Positions 1 through 7,160 of a DNA stretch of 23,586 bases are shown here, in pieces. A model generated the notes under the pieces. The model was not told the DNA's origin, did not search any database, and saw nothing but the letters and a program-made list of their open reading frames with translations. Source of the stretch: JAEUNJ01 sp052035955 (GTDB taxonomy: Bacteria; Pseudomonadota; Gammaproteobacteria; Burkholderiales; Rhodocyclaceae); contig JBPOHD010000014.1 in assembly GCA_052035955.1 (NCBI GenBank), positions 1-23,586 on the forward strand, given 5' to 3'. Made by a program: the position numbers and the translations under genes. Each line of letters begins with the position of its first letter. Within the stretch, counting starts at the first letter, position 1.

Positions 1-2
1 AT

Positions 3-179
3 CGCTACGTGGTGCGCGTGCGCATCGAGGGTGAGCGCGAAGTGACCTACGGCGACGTCGTGGTGCGGGTGAATCCCAACTACCGTTTGGCCATGCACAT
101 CGACACCGATGAAGGCAATGCCGGCAACATCACCACCGGCATGCAGGGCTTCATCGAGGAAATCCAGAGTCGCGCCTGA
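3..179 (+). CDS. 3' end of an unrecognised protein (partial)
   Basis: The frame that starts at base 3 is open from the window edge to a TGA at 177-179 and gives about 58 C-terminal residues. It reads as a normal protein: a basic beta-strand-like stretch (RYVVRVRIEGEREVTYGD), then VVVRVNPNYRLAMHIDTDEG, and an end at EEIQSRA. I do not recognise the family with confidence and assign no function. It is convergent with the CoA-transferase gene, with only 16 bases between the two stop codons and no clear hairpin. That it codes is inferred from the uninterrupted frame and plausible composition; the start lies outside the window. Confidence 0.6.
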   Translation, partial: RYVVRVRIEGEREVTYGDVVVRVNPNYRLAMHIDTDEGNAGNITTGMQGFIEEIQSRA

Positions 180-195
180 GGGCGCGGCCGGCGCG

Positions 196-2208
196 TCAGC
201 CGCCCGCGGATTTCAAGCGTTCCTGCGCCTCGTCGCGGCTGCCGAATATCTGCGGGTCGGCGACGCGCTTGCCGAAGGATTCGCCGAGCCTGGCGCGGAG
301 GAAGGTACTCGAGGTATAGCGCGTCACGTCGGTGTAGTGCCGGTCCATGATGCCCTTGACCATGGTCGTGTAGTCATCGATCAGTTCCGGCGCGATGCTG
401 AAGCGGTCGTAGTTCACGATGGCCGCCACCTTGTGGCCGATCGGCGCCAGGCGTGATTCCACGGCGGCGAGGATGCGGTCGATGTCGGCGCGGGAGCGTA
501 CCGAGAGGCCCTCGAAATTGACGAAGAACACGTTCTGCGCCGCGTCGTAGCTCAGGCGTTGTTCGAGCGGCATTTCCAGCAGGCCGGGGCGCAGGCCCAT
601 CGGCTCCGCGCTGAAAATGCGCGCGTCCATCAGCGCTGGCGGCTGGCGCATGAGCGGAGCGAATTCCATGCGGTCCAGAATCTCGCGCCGCAGATCGATG
701 CCGGGTGCGATCTCGATCAGTTCCAGCCCCTCGGCGCAAAGGCGGAACACGCAGCGCTCAGTGACGTAGAGCACGGTCTTCCCGCTCACGGCGGCAACCG
801 GGCCGCTGAACGTGCGGTGTTCGACTTCGTTCACGAACTTCATCGCCTTGCCGTCGGCAAGAATCTTCAGGACGCCGGCTTCCAGTGCGATTTCCAGATT
901 GCCGGCGGTAAAGGTGCCGACGAACACCACCTTCTTTGCGCTCTGGCTGATGTTGATGAAGCCGCCGGCGCCGGCCAGCTTGGGGCCGAACTTGGAAACA
1001 TTGAGGTTGCCTTCGCGATCGGCCTGGGCCAGGCCGAGAAAGGCGATGTCGAGGCCGCCGCCGTCGTAGAAGTCGAACTGGCTGGGCTGGTCGACGATCG
1101 CCTGGGTATTGACCGCGGCGCCGAAGTTGAGCCCGCCCGCCGGCACGCCGCCGATCACGCCGGGTTCGGCGGTCATCGTGATCAGGTCGAGGATCTTTTC
1201 TTCCGTTGCGACATTTGCGACTCCTTCCGGCATGCCGATGCCGAGGTTCACCACATCGTTGGCCGACAGTTCCATCGCCGCGCGGCGGGCAATGATTTTG
1301 CGTTCGTCCATCGCCATCGGCGGGATCGCCGACATCGGCACCCGGATCTCGCCGGAGAACGCGGCACTGTAGGGTTCGATGAAAGTCTGCATGTGGTATT
1401 CGGGCCTTTCCGTCACCACCACGCAATCCACCAGCACACTCGGAATCTTGACCTGGCGCGGGTTCAGCGTGTTGCGCTCGGCGATGCGCTCGACCTGGAC
1501 GATGACGATGCCGCCGGAATTGTGCGCGGCCATGGCGATCGCCTGGGCTTCCAGGGTCAAGGCTTCGCGTTCCATGGTGACGTTGCCTTCGGAATCGGCG
1601 GTGGTGCCGCGTATGATGCCGACATTGACCGGGAAGGCCTTGTAGAAGAGGAAATCCTCGCCATCGATCGGCATCACGCGCACCAGGTCCACGCCGCTTT
1701 CACGGGTCCTGTCGTTCAGCTTGCCGCCACCGTGGCGCGGGTCGACGAAGGTGCCGAGTCCGATGCGCGTCAGGGTGCCGGGCTTGCCGGCGGCGATGTC
1801 TCGGAACATGTGGCAGATCACGCCCTGGGGCAAATTCCAGGCTTCGATGCGGTTGGCCACCGCGAGCTGTTGCAGTTTGGGCACCAGGCCCCAGTGGCCG
1901 CCGACTACGCGCCGCACCAGGCCGTCGTGGCCGAGGTGGTTGAGGCCGCGTTCCTTGCCGTCGCCCTGGCCGGCGGCATACACCAGGGTCAGGTCGCGGG
2001 GATGGCCGACGCCGTGGGCGTCCGCTTCCTGGCTTTCGACAAAGCGTTGCTCCAGGGCCACCGCGATGTTTTCGGCGAAGCCGATGCCGACGAAGCCGGC
2101 GGTGGCGATCGTGTCGTCGTCGCGGATCAATTGCACCGCCTGGCGGGCGCTCATCACCTTGCCGGTGTCGCCGCCGCGCAATGAAGCAATCAATGGATGC
2201 TGGGACAT
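196..2208 (-). CDS. Fused acyl-CoA:acetate/3-ketoacid CoA-transferase (YdiF type)
   Basis: A 670-residue class I CoA-transferase with the alpha and beta halves on one chain, as in E. coli YdiF. The enzyme moves CoA between an acyl-CoA and a free carboxylate such as acetate through a glutamyl-CoA thioester. The alpha half (about 1-290) carries TAGFVGIGFAENIA and GGHWGLVPKL. The beta half (about 295-600) has NLGIGMPEGVA near 321 and TAEPGVIGG, whose Glu348 sits where the family has its catalytic glutamate. The start is supported by GAGGAAG just upstream, read on the minus strand. A GATAAT at 2254-2259 (minus) could be its -10 box, but I see no good -35. The gene stands alone on its strand and is divergent from the histidine phosphatase. 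The true substrate cannot be told from sequence; a role in short-chain acid activation is inferred. Confidence 0.9.
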   Translation of the reverse strand: MSQHPLIASLRGGDTGKVMSARQAVQLIRDDDTIATAGFVGIGFAENIAVALEQRFVESQEADAHGVGHPRDLTLVYAAGQGDGKERGLNHLGHDGLVRRVVGGHWGLVPKLQQLAVANRIEAWNLPQGVICHMFRDIAAGKPGTLTRIGLGTFVDPRHGGGKLNDRTRESGVDLVRVMPIDGEDFLFYKAFPVNVGIIRGTTADSEGNVTMEREALTLEAQAIAMAAHNSGGIVIVQVERIAERNTLNPRQVKIPSVLVDCVVVTERPEYHMQTFIEPYSAAFSGEIRVPMSAIPPMAMDERKIIARRAAMELSANDVVNLGIGMPEGVANVATEEKILDLITMTAEPGVIGGVPAGGLNFGAAVNTQAIVDQPSQFDFYDGGGLDIAFLGLAQADREGNLNVSKFGPKLAGAGGFINISQSAKKVVFVGTFTAGNLEIALEAGVLKILADGKAMKFVNEVEHRTFSGPVAAVSGKTVLYVTERCVFRLCAEGLELIEIAPGIDLRREILDRMEFAPLMRQPPALMDARIFSAEPMGLRPGLLEMPLEQRLSYDAAQNVFFVNFEGLSVRSRADIDRILAAVESRLAPIGHKVAAIVNYDRFSIAPELIDDYTTMVKGIMDRHYTDVTRYTSSTFLRARLGESFGKRVADPQIFGSRDEAQERLKSAGG

Positions 2209-2344
2209 GTTGGCTTCCTCTATTTCGTGTTGCCGTTGCCGGCGTCAAGCGAGATTATCGCGCTGCCGAAATGCATTGAATCATCCCGTGCAAAATTCCA
2301 TGGAAGTGGCGTGCCCGCTGTCGGGATGACCCGGGGCGGGACGG

Positions 2345-2350
2345 TAGAAT
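2345..2350 (+). promoter_or_regulatory. Candidate -10 box of a leaderless transcript
   Basis: TAGAAT ends 6 bases before the ATG at 2357, so a normal start of transcription would fall on or beside the A of the start codon. No Shine-Dalgarno sequence is present and no good -35 hexamer is seen 16-18 bases upstream. It is a pattern match only. Confidence 0.35.
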
Positions 2351-2356
2351 GCGCCC

Positions 2357-3001
2357 ATGGCAAACACGACATCCACACGCCTCTGCCTGGTCCGCCACGG
2401 CGAGACCGCCTGGAACAGCCAGAAGCGCATCCAGGGCCACATCGACATCGATCTCAATGCGACCGGTGAGGCGCAGGCGCGGGCGCTCGGACGCAGCCTG
2501 TCCGGCCACAAATTCGCTGCGGCCTACAGCAGCGACTTGCGCCGTGCCTGGCATACCGCGCAGATCGCCACCGCGGCGCTCGGACTCGCTGTGTCGCGGG
2601 CACCGATACTGCGCGAGCGCCATTTCGGCGTACTGCAGGGAATTACCTCGCAGGAGGCCAGCGAGCAGGAGCCACATGCCCATCGCCACCACCTGGCGCG
2701 AACCCCCGACTACGACTTCGAAAACGGCGAGTCCCTGGTCGAATTCTCGCTGCGCGTAATGGCCGGCCTGGAACATATCGCGGCCCGCCATGCGGGCGGC
2801 GAGGTGCTGGCCTTCAGCCACGGCGGCGTGCTGGATATGGTCTACCGTACCGCTACCGGAATGCCCCTGGATGCGCCGCGTGATTTCGCGCTGCCCAATG
2901 CCGCAATCAACTGGCTGGAGCACCGCAATGGTGCGTGGCATTTGATCTCCTGGGCGGACAGCAGCCACCTGGGACAAGCACTCGACGAGGTGAGTGGTTA
3001 G
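2357..3001 (+). CDS. Histidine phosphatase family protein (phosphoglycerate mutase-like)
   Basis: A 214-residue member of the histidine phosphatase (GpmB/CobC-like) superfamily, which hydrolyses phosphate esters through a phosphohistidine. The N-terminus has LVRHGETAWN with the nucleophile His14. The rest of the catalytic set is visible as YSSDLRRAWHTAQ (Arg62), RERHFGVLQG (acid Glu87) and FSHGGVLD (His155). Length and order match small cofactor-independent phosphatases. Substrates in this group range from phosphoglycerate to alpha-ribazole phosphate and sugar phosphates, so no gene symbol is given. No cobalamin genes lie nearby, which argues weakly against CobC. It is divergent from the CoA-transferase across 148 bases and appears to be a single-gene transcript. 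The ATG at 2357 has no Shine-Dalgarno sequence but sits directly behind a TAGAAT box. Confidence 0.88.
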   Translation: MANTTSTRLCLVRHGETAWNSQKRIQGHIDIDLNATGEAQARALGRSLSGHKFAAAYSSDLRRAWHTAQIATAALGLAVSRAPILRERHFGVLQGITSQEASEQEPHAHRHHLARTPDYDFENGESLVEFSLRVMAGLEHIAARHAGGEVLAFSHGGVLDMVYRTATGMPLDAPRDFALPNAAINWLEHRNGAWHLISWADSSHLGQALDEVSG

Positions 3002-3105
3002 CAGCGCGGGCACCGATGTGCCACGAGGCAAAGAGTGGGTGTAGTATCCGCGCAGGTCCCGCTACGGCGCGGAACCCGATCACAAACACAAATAGGAGAA
3101 GTGGC

Positions 3106-4188
3106 ATGGAACGACGCAAGTTTCTGCAACACGCCGGCCTGACCGGCATCCTGGCCGCGGGCGCAGCCCCCGCCATCGCGCAATCGGCCCCGACCATCAA
3201 GTGGCGCTTGACCTCCAGTTTTCCCAAGAGCCTAGACACGATTTACGGCGGCGCCGAAGTCCTGTCGAAGCGCATCGCCGCCATCACCGGCGGCAAGTTC
3301 CAGGTCCAGGTTTTTGCCGGTGGCGAAATCGCCCCGGGCGGCCAGGCACTGGACGTGGTACAGAACGGCACCGTCGAAGCCTGTCACACCTGCTCCTACT
3401 ACTATGTCGGCAAGGACAAGACCTTCGGCATCGGCACCTCGATTCCCTTCGGCATGAATGCCCGCCAACTCAACGCCTGGATCTACTACGGCAATGGCCA
3501 GAAGCTGCTCGACGAGTTCTACAGCAACTACAACATCGTCTCTTTCCCCGGCGGCAACACCGGCGTGCAGATGGGCGGCTGGTTCCGCAAGGAGATCAAG
3601 TCGCTGAAGGACGTCAAAGGCGTCAAGATGCGCATCGCCGGTCTCGGCGGCACGGTGTTCTCCGCCTTGGGCATGGTCACGCAGCAGATCCCGGGTTCGG
3701 ACATCTATCCGGCTCTCGAGAAGGGCACCATCGACGCCGCCGAATGGGTCGGCCCCTACGACGACGAAAAGCTGGGCTTCCACAAGGTTGCCAAGAACTA
3801 CTACTTCCCGGGCTGGTGGGAGCCGGGTCCGGTGATCCACTTCTACGTGAACAAGGACCAGTGGGCCAAGCTGCCGGCCGACTACAAGGCCATGTTCGAG
3901 GCCGCTGCCTACGAGGCCAACGTCACCATGATGGCGGAATACGACCACAAGAACCCGGCCGCCCTGCGCAGCCTGGTGCAGCAGGGCGTCAAGCTGAAGC
4001 GCTACTCGAACGAGATCCTGGAGGCCGCCTACAAGGCCGCCGTCCAGCTCTACAGCGACGAGTCGGCCAAGAACCCGGCCTTCAAGAAGGTCTACGACGA
4101 GTTCCTGAAGTACCAGAAGACGCAGAACCAGTGGTTCAGCGTCGCCGAGCTGGGCATGGACAGCTTCCTGCAGCAGCACATCAAGTAA
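3106..4188 (+). CDS. TRAP transporter solute-binding protein, TakP/lactate-receptor type, Tat-exported
   Basis: A 360-residue periplasmic receptor of the DctP/TakP family that delivers organic acids to a TRAP permease. The N-terminus (ERRKFLQHAG, then a hydrophobic stretch to AIAQSAP) is a twin-arginine signal. Family marks include FAGGEIAPGGQALD, the substrate-binding arginine region VKMRIAGLGG, and DAAEWVGPYDDEKLGFHKVA followed by YYFPGWWEPGP. These resemble receptors for 2-oxo acids or lactate rather than C4-dicarboxylates. The start at 3106 is chosen because AGGAGAA lies at 3094-3100 and the signal peptide begins there; a longer open frame from 2935 would run into the preceding gene. No permease gene is co-directional with it. 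The gene ends at a strong terminator shared with the opposing dctM. Ligand specificity is inferred. Confidence 0.9.
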   Translation: MERRKFLQHAGLTGILAAGAAPAIAQSAPTIKWRLTSSFPKSLDTIYGGAEVLSKRIAAITGGKFQVQVFAGGEIAPGGQALDVVQNGTVEACHTCSYYYVGKDKTFGIGTSIPFGMNARQLNAWIYYGNGQKLLDEFYSNYNIVSFPGGNTGVQMGGWFRKEIKSLKDVKGVKMRIAGLGGTVFSALGMVTQQIPGSDIYPALEKGTIDAAEWVGPYDDEKLGFHKVAKNYYFPGWWEPGPVIHFYVNKDQWAKLPADYKAMFEAAAYEANVTMMAEYDHKNPAALRSLVQQGVKLKRYSNEILEAAYKAAVQLYSDESAKNPAFKKVYDEFLKYQKTQNQWFSVAELGMDSFLQQHIK

Positions 4189-4211
4189 GCCTGCCGCACT
4201 CCGGCGAAAAG

Positions 4212-4239
4212 AACCCCGCGGTCCGCCGCGGGGTTTTTT
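4212..4239. terminator. Strong bidirectional rho-independent terminator
   Basis: A perfect 10-bp stem (AACCCCGCGG at 4212-4221, CCGCGGGGTT at 4226-4235) closes a TCCG tetraloop. TTTTTT at 4234-4239 follows on the plus strand. On the minus strand the stem is followed by TTCTTTT, so it can also stop transcripts from dctM. It lies 23 bases after the stop codon of the TRAP receptor gene. Confidence 0.92.
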
Positions 4240-4274
4240 CCTTTCCGCCGCCTGTTTCCCGACGCCGGCCTTCT

Positions 4275-4295
4275 GGCGGGGCGGCCCGCCCCGCC
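4275..4295. repeat. GC-only perfect inverted repeat downstream of dctM
   Basis: GGCGGGGCGG (4275-4284) and CCGCCCCGCC (4286-4295) are exact reverse complements with one base between them. The repeat lies 7 bases past the dctM stop on the minus strand. There is no T-run after it, so it may be an RNA-stabilising or pausing hairpin ahead of the true terminator at 4212-4239. Confidence 0.7.
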
Positions 4296-4302
4296 GCCCG
4301 CA

Positions 4303-5583
4303 TCAGAGATAGCCGAGGGTCCTCGGTAACCAGAGGGCGAGTTCCGGCACGAAGGTCACCAGCAGCATCGTCCCCGCCATGCCGAGCACCATCCAGATGA
4401 CCCAGGGGATGGTCGATTCCATGGAGATGCCGGCCATGCGGCAGGTGACCATCAGGTTGACCCCCAGGGGTGGGTGGAACTGGCCGAGGGCCATGTTCAT
4501 GGTGATGATGATGCCGAACCAGACCAGGTTCCAGTCGAAGTGCAGGGCGATGGGCACCAGCAGCGGCAGGAAGATGAAGTAGATCGAGATGGCGTCCAGG
4601 AACATGCCGGCGATGAGCAGCAGGAGCTGGATGCTGAGCAGCATGGCGACTTCGGAAAGGCCGGTGCCGAGCAGGGCCTTGGCCAGGTTGTCGAAGGTGC
4701 CGAGCGTGCTGGAGGCCCAGGCGAAGACGCTGGCCAGGGCGACGACGATGAGGATCACGGCGGAAATCTCCGCCGACTCGACCAGCACGTTGACGATGTC
4801 GCGCCAGCCCAGGGAACGATAGATGACCGTTCCCACGACCACGCCGTAGAACACGGCGACGACGGCGGCTTCCGTCGGGGTGAAATAGCCGCTGCGCATG
4901 CCGCCGAGGATGATCACCGGCGCCGCCAGGCCCCAGCCCGCCTCCTTGAGGCTCTGCCAGAAGGGCGGGCGCACTTCGGTGGCGTCGGCCTCGAAGCCGT
5001 TCCTCACCGACAGCCACCAGGCGATGCCGATCAGGGTCAGGCCGGAGAGGATGCCGGGGATCATGCCGGCGGCGAACAGGGCCGGCACCGAGGCCTGGGG
5101 CACCAGCAGGCTGTAGATGACGAAGGCGATGGAGGGCGGGATCAGGATGTCCGTGGAGCCGGCGGCGGCGATCACGCCGGCCGTGAAGGCGCGGGGGTAG
5201 CCGGCCTTGATCATGGAGGGCAGCATGACGGCGCCGACGGCGGCGGAGTCGGCCGGGCCGGACCCCGAGATGCCGCCGAGGATCATCGCCACCATGACGG
5301 CCACGATGGCCAGGGCGCCGCTCCGCTGGCCCACCACGGCCGAGGCGAAGCGGACGATCGTGGCGGCCACGCCGGCCTTCTCGAAAATGAGCCCGGCGAT
5401 GACGAAGACCGGAATGGCCATCAACGGGTATTTCGCGATGCCGGTATAGACGTTGGTGGGCAGGGACATGATGCCCAGGCCGGAGGCCGCCACCACGGCC
5501 GTGCCGGCCAGGCCCATGGCCACGGCCAGGGGCACGCCGGCCAGCATCAGGACCAGGAACAGTCCGAAGAGCAGCCAGTCCAT
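4303..5583 (-). CDS. dctM: TRAP transporter large permease subunit DctM
   Basis: A 426-residue, very hydrophobic inner-membrane protein with about a dozen membrane segments. It is the ion-coupled transport subunit of a TRAP system. Typical DctM stretches are present: the N-terminus MDWLLFGLFLVLMLAGVPLA, YPLMAIPVFVIAGLI, ILGGISGSGPADSAAVGAVM, and AAGSTDILIPPSIAFVIY. Near the C-terminus are LDAISIYFIFLPLLVPIA and GQFHPPLGVNLMV. The start at 5583 is preferred over an upstream one at 5619 because family members begin at MDW and this places the gene one base after the dctQ stop codon. It is the last gene of dctPQM and ends ahead of two hairpins. Confidence 0.95.
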   Translation of the reverse strand: MDWLLFGLFLVLMLAGVPLAVAMGLAGTAVVAASGLGIMSLPTNVYTGIAKYPLMAIPVFVIAGLIFEKAGVAATIVRFASAVVGQRSGALAIVAVMVAMILGGISGSGPADSAAVGAVMLPSMIKAGYPRAFTAGVIAAAGSTDILIPPSIAFVIYSLLVPQASVPALFAAGMIPGILSGLTLIGIAWWLSVRNGFEADATEVRPPFWQSLKEAGWGLAAPVIILGGMRSGYFTPTEAAVVAVFYGVVVGTVIYRSLGWRDIVNVLVESAEISAVILIVVALASVFAWASSTLGTFDNLAKALLGTGLSEVAMLLSIQLLLLIAGMFLDAISIYFIFLPLLVPIALHFDWNLVWFGIIITMNMALGQFHPPLGVNLMVTCRMAGISMESTIPWVIWMVLGMAGTMLLVTFVPELALWLPRTLGYL

Positions 5584-5584
5584 T

Positions 5585-6076
5585 TCAGGCGCCGCCGGCC
5601 AGGTGGCGGCGCAGGGCACCGGCCAGCCGGACGAGGATCAGGAAGGACAGCAGGGGAAGCCAGACGGTGTAGATCCACTGGGGAATGCCCAGCGCCGGCG
5701 AGGTGACCTCGAAGCGGAAGTCGTCCCAGGCCATCCGCACGCCGAAGGCGGCCAGCAGGCCGAACATCGCCAGCCCGGCCAGGATGCCCAGGGTCCGCGC
5801 CGCCGCCCGCCAGCGCGGGCCGCCGAGATCGACGAAATAGGTGATGGCGATGTGCTTGTTGTCCACGAAGGCGTGGGCGGCGCCGACCAGGGTCATGACC
5901 ACCATGAGGACGACCGATATCTCCTCCGTGAAGGCGAAGGAGATGTTGGTCAGGTAGCGCACCACCACGTTGGCCATGGTGATGCAGCAGAGCAGGCCCA
6001 TGGTCAGGGCCATGATCGCCCGCTCGATGCGCAGGGAGGGCCTGCCGGCCTCCCTGCTTTCCGGCGCCTCGGACAT
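5585..6076 (-). CDS. dctQ: TRAP transporter small permease subunit DctQ
   Basis: A 163-residue integral membrane protein, the small subunit that binds DctM in TRAP transporters. Four hydrophobic segments are visible, at about residues 20-40, 53-71, 94-112 and 132-152. Between the first two is the family region VVVRYLTNISFAFTEEIS, followed by GAAHAFVDNKHIAI. The ATG at 6076 lies 14 bases after dctP. The open frame extends far upstream through dctP as a shadow, but only this part has DctQ character. It ends one base before the dctM start, so translation of the two is probably coupled. Confidence 0.93.
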   Translation of the reverse strand: MSEAPESREAGRPSLRIERAIMALTMGLLCCITMANVVVRYLTNISFAFTEEISVVLMVVMTLVGAAHAFVDNKHIAITYFVDLGGPRWRAAARTLGILAGLAMFGLLAAFGVRMAWDDFRFEVTSPALGIPQWIYTVWLPLLSFLILVRLAGALRRHLAGGA

Positions 6077-6090
6077 GGGGTCCCGCGGGA

Positions 6091-7095
6091 TTACTTGCCG
6101 ACGGCGGTCTCGGCCTTCTTCACCAGGTCGGCGCCGATGGTCTTGGCCCACTTCTCGTAGACCGGCCGGGTGGCCGCGACGAAGGCGGCACGCTCCTCGG
6201 CAGTCGGGACCACCACGGCGACGCCGTTGGCCTCGATCTGCTTGAGCAGGGAGGGGTCGGCGGCCGTGACGCCCTTGCGTGCCTTCTCGATGTTCTCCTT
6301 GCCGGCCTGGATGGCCGCCTGGCGCACGGCCTCCTTGTCGGCCGCCGACCAGGAGGCCCAGACGTCCTTGTTCACGACGAAGATCAGCGGGTCGGCCACG
6401 TAGTGCCAGAGGGTCAGGTGCTTCTGGCCGACGGTGTGCAGCTTGGCGGCATTGAAGATGGACAGGGGGTTCTCCTGGCCGTCCACGGCGCCGGAGGCCA
6501 GGGCCGGCTGGGCGTCGGCCCAGCTCATCTGGGTGGGGTTGGCGCCCAGGGCGCTGAAGGTGTCGAGGAAGAGGGGCGAGCCGACGACGCGGAACTTGAG
6601 GCCCTTCATGTCGGCCGGCGAGCGGATCGGGCGCTTGGAGTTGGAGAGTTCCCGGGAGCCGTTCTCCCCCCAGGCCAGGGGCACCACTTCCCGGGCCTCG
6701 ATGACCTTGAAGATCTCCTTGCCCACCTCGCCCTGGGTCAGGGCGTCCAGGGCGCGGCCGTCGGGCATCAGGAAGGGCATGGAGAAGATGTTCAGTTCCT
6801 TCACCTGGGGCGACCAGTTGATGGAGGAGCCGATGGCCAGGTCGATGACGCCCTGGCGGATGGCGGTGAATTCCCGCGTCTGGTCCCCGCCCACCAGGGA
6901 GGTGCCCGGATACATCTTCATGTTGATGCGGCCCTGGGTCTTCTCCTTGACCAGCTCGATCCAGCGTTCGCCGGCCTGGCCCCAGGGGAAGGCATTGCCG
7001 AGCACGGTCGACAGCTTGTATTCCGCCTTGTAGTCGGCAAAGGCCGGCATGGCCAGGGCGAAGGCGGCGGTGAGCAGGGTCAGTTTGCGCAGCAT
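6091..7095 (-). CDS. dctP: TRAP transporter solute-binding protein DctP
   Basis: A 334-residue periplasmic solute receptor with a Sec signal peptide (MLRKLTLLTAAFALAMPAFA, cut near residue 20). It is the receptor of the DctQ/DctM permease encoded directly downstream. Family marks are YPGTSLVGGDQTREFTAIRQ, SMPFLMPDGRAL, the ligand-binding arginine in MKGLKFRVVGSP, and PTQMSWADAQPALASGAVDG followed by QENPLSIF. These are general DctP features and do not settle the ligand; C4-dicarboxylates and other small carboxylates are possible. AAGGAG lies before the ATG. pmbA is co-directional 65 bases upstream, so read-through from it is possible, but a separate promoter is as likely. Confidence 0.93.
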   Translation of the reverse strand: MLRKLTLLTAAFALAMPAFADYKAEYKLSTVLGNAFPWGQAGERWIELVKEKTQGRINMKMYPGTSLVGGDQTREFTAIRQGVIDLAIGSSINWSPQVKELNIFSMPFLMPDGRALDALTQGEVGKEIFKVIEAREVVPLAWGENGSRELSNSKRPIRSPADMKGLKFRVVGSPLFLDTFSALGANPTQMSWADAQPALASGAVDGQENPLSIFNAAKLHTVGQKHLTLWHYVADPLIFVVNKDVWASWSAADKEAVRQAAIQAGKENIEKARKGVTAADPSLLKQIEANGVAVVVPTAEERAAFVAATRPVYEKWAKTIGADLVKKAETAVGK

Positions 7096-7160
7096 GGGAT
7101 CTCCTTGGGTGTCGTGGCTCGGATGCCGGCATCCCCTCGCCGGCGGAGGTCTTGATTCGC

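Noticed and set aside
559..2184. 541-codon open frame on the plus strand opposite the CoA-transferase
   Set aside because: It is antisense to a gene with clear family motifs and has the biased, low-complexity His/Asp/Ala/Gly composition of a high-GC shadow frame.
2935..3105. N-terminal extension of the TRAP receptor from 2935
   Set aside because: It overlaps the phosphatase gene and places the Tat signal inside the chain. AGGAGAA precedes the ATG at 3106.
5584..5619. Upstream ATG (5619) as the dctM start
   Set aside because: It would overlap the dctQ coding end by 35 bases and adds residues not seen at DctM N-termini. The ATG at 5583 fits the family and the one-base spacing.
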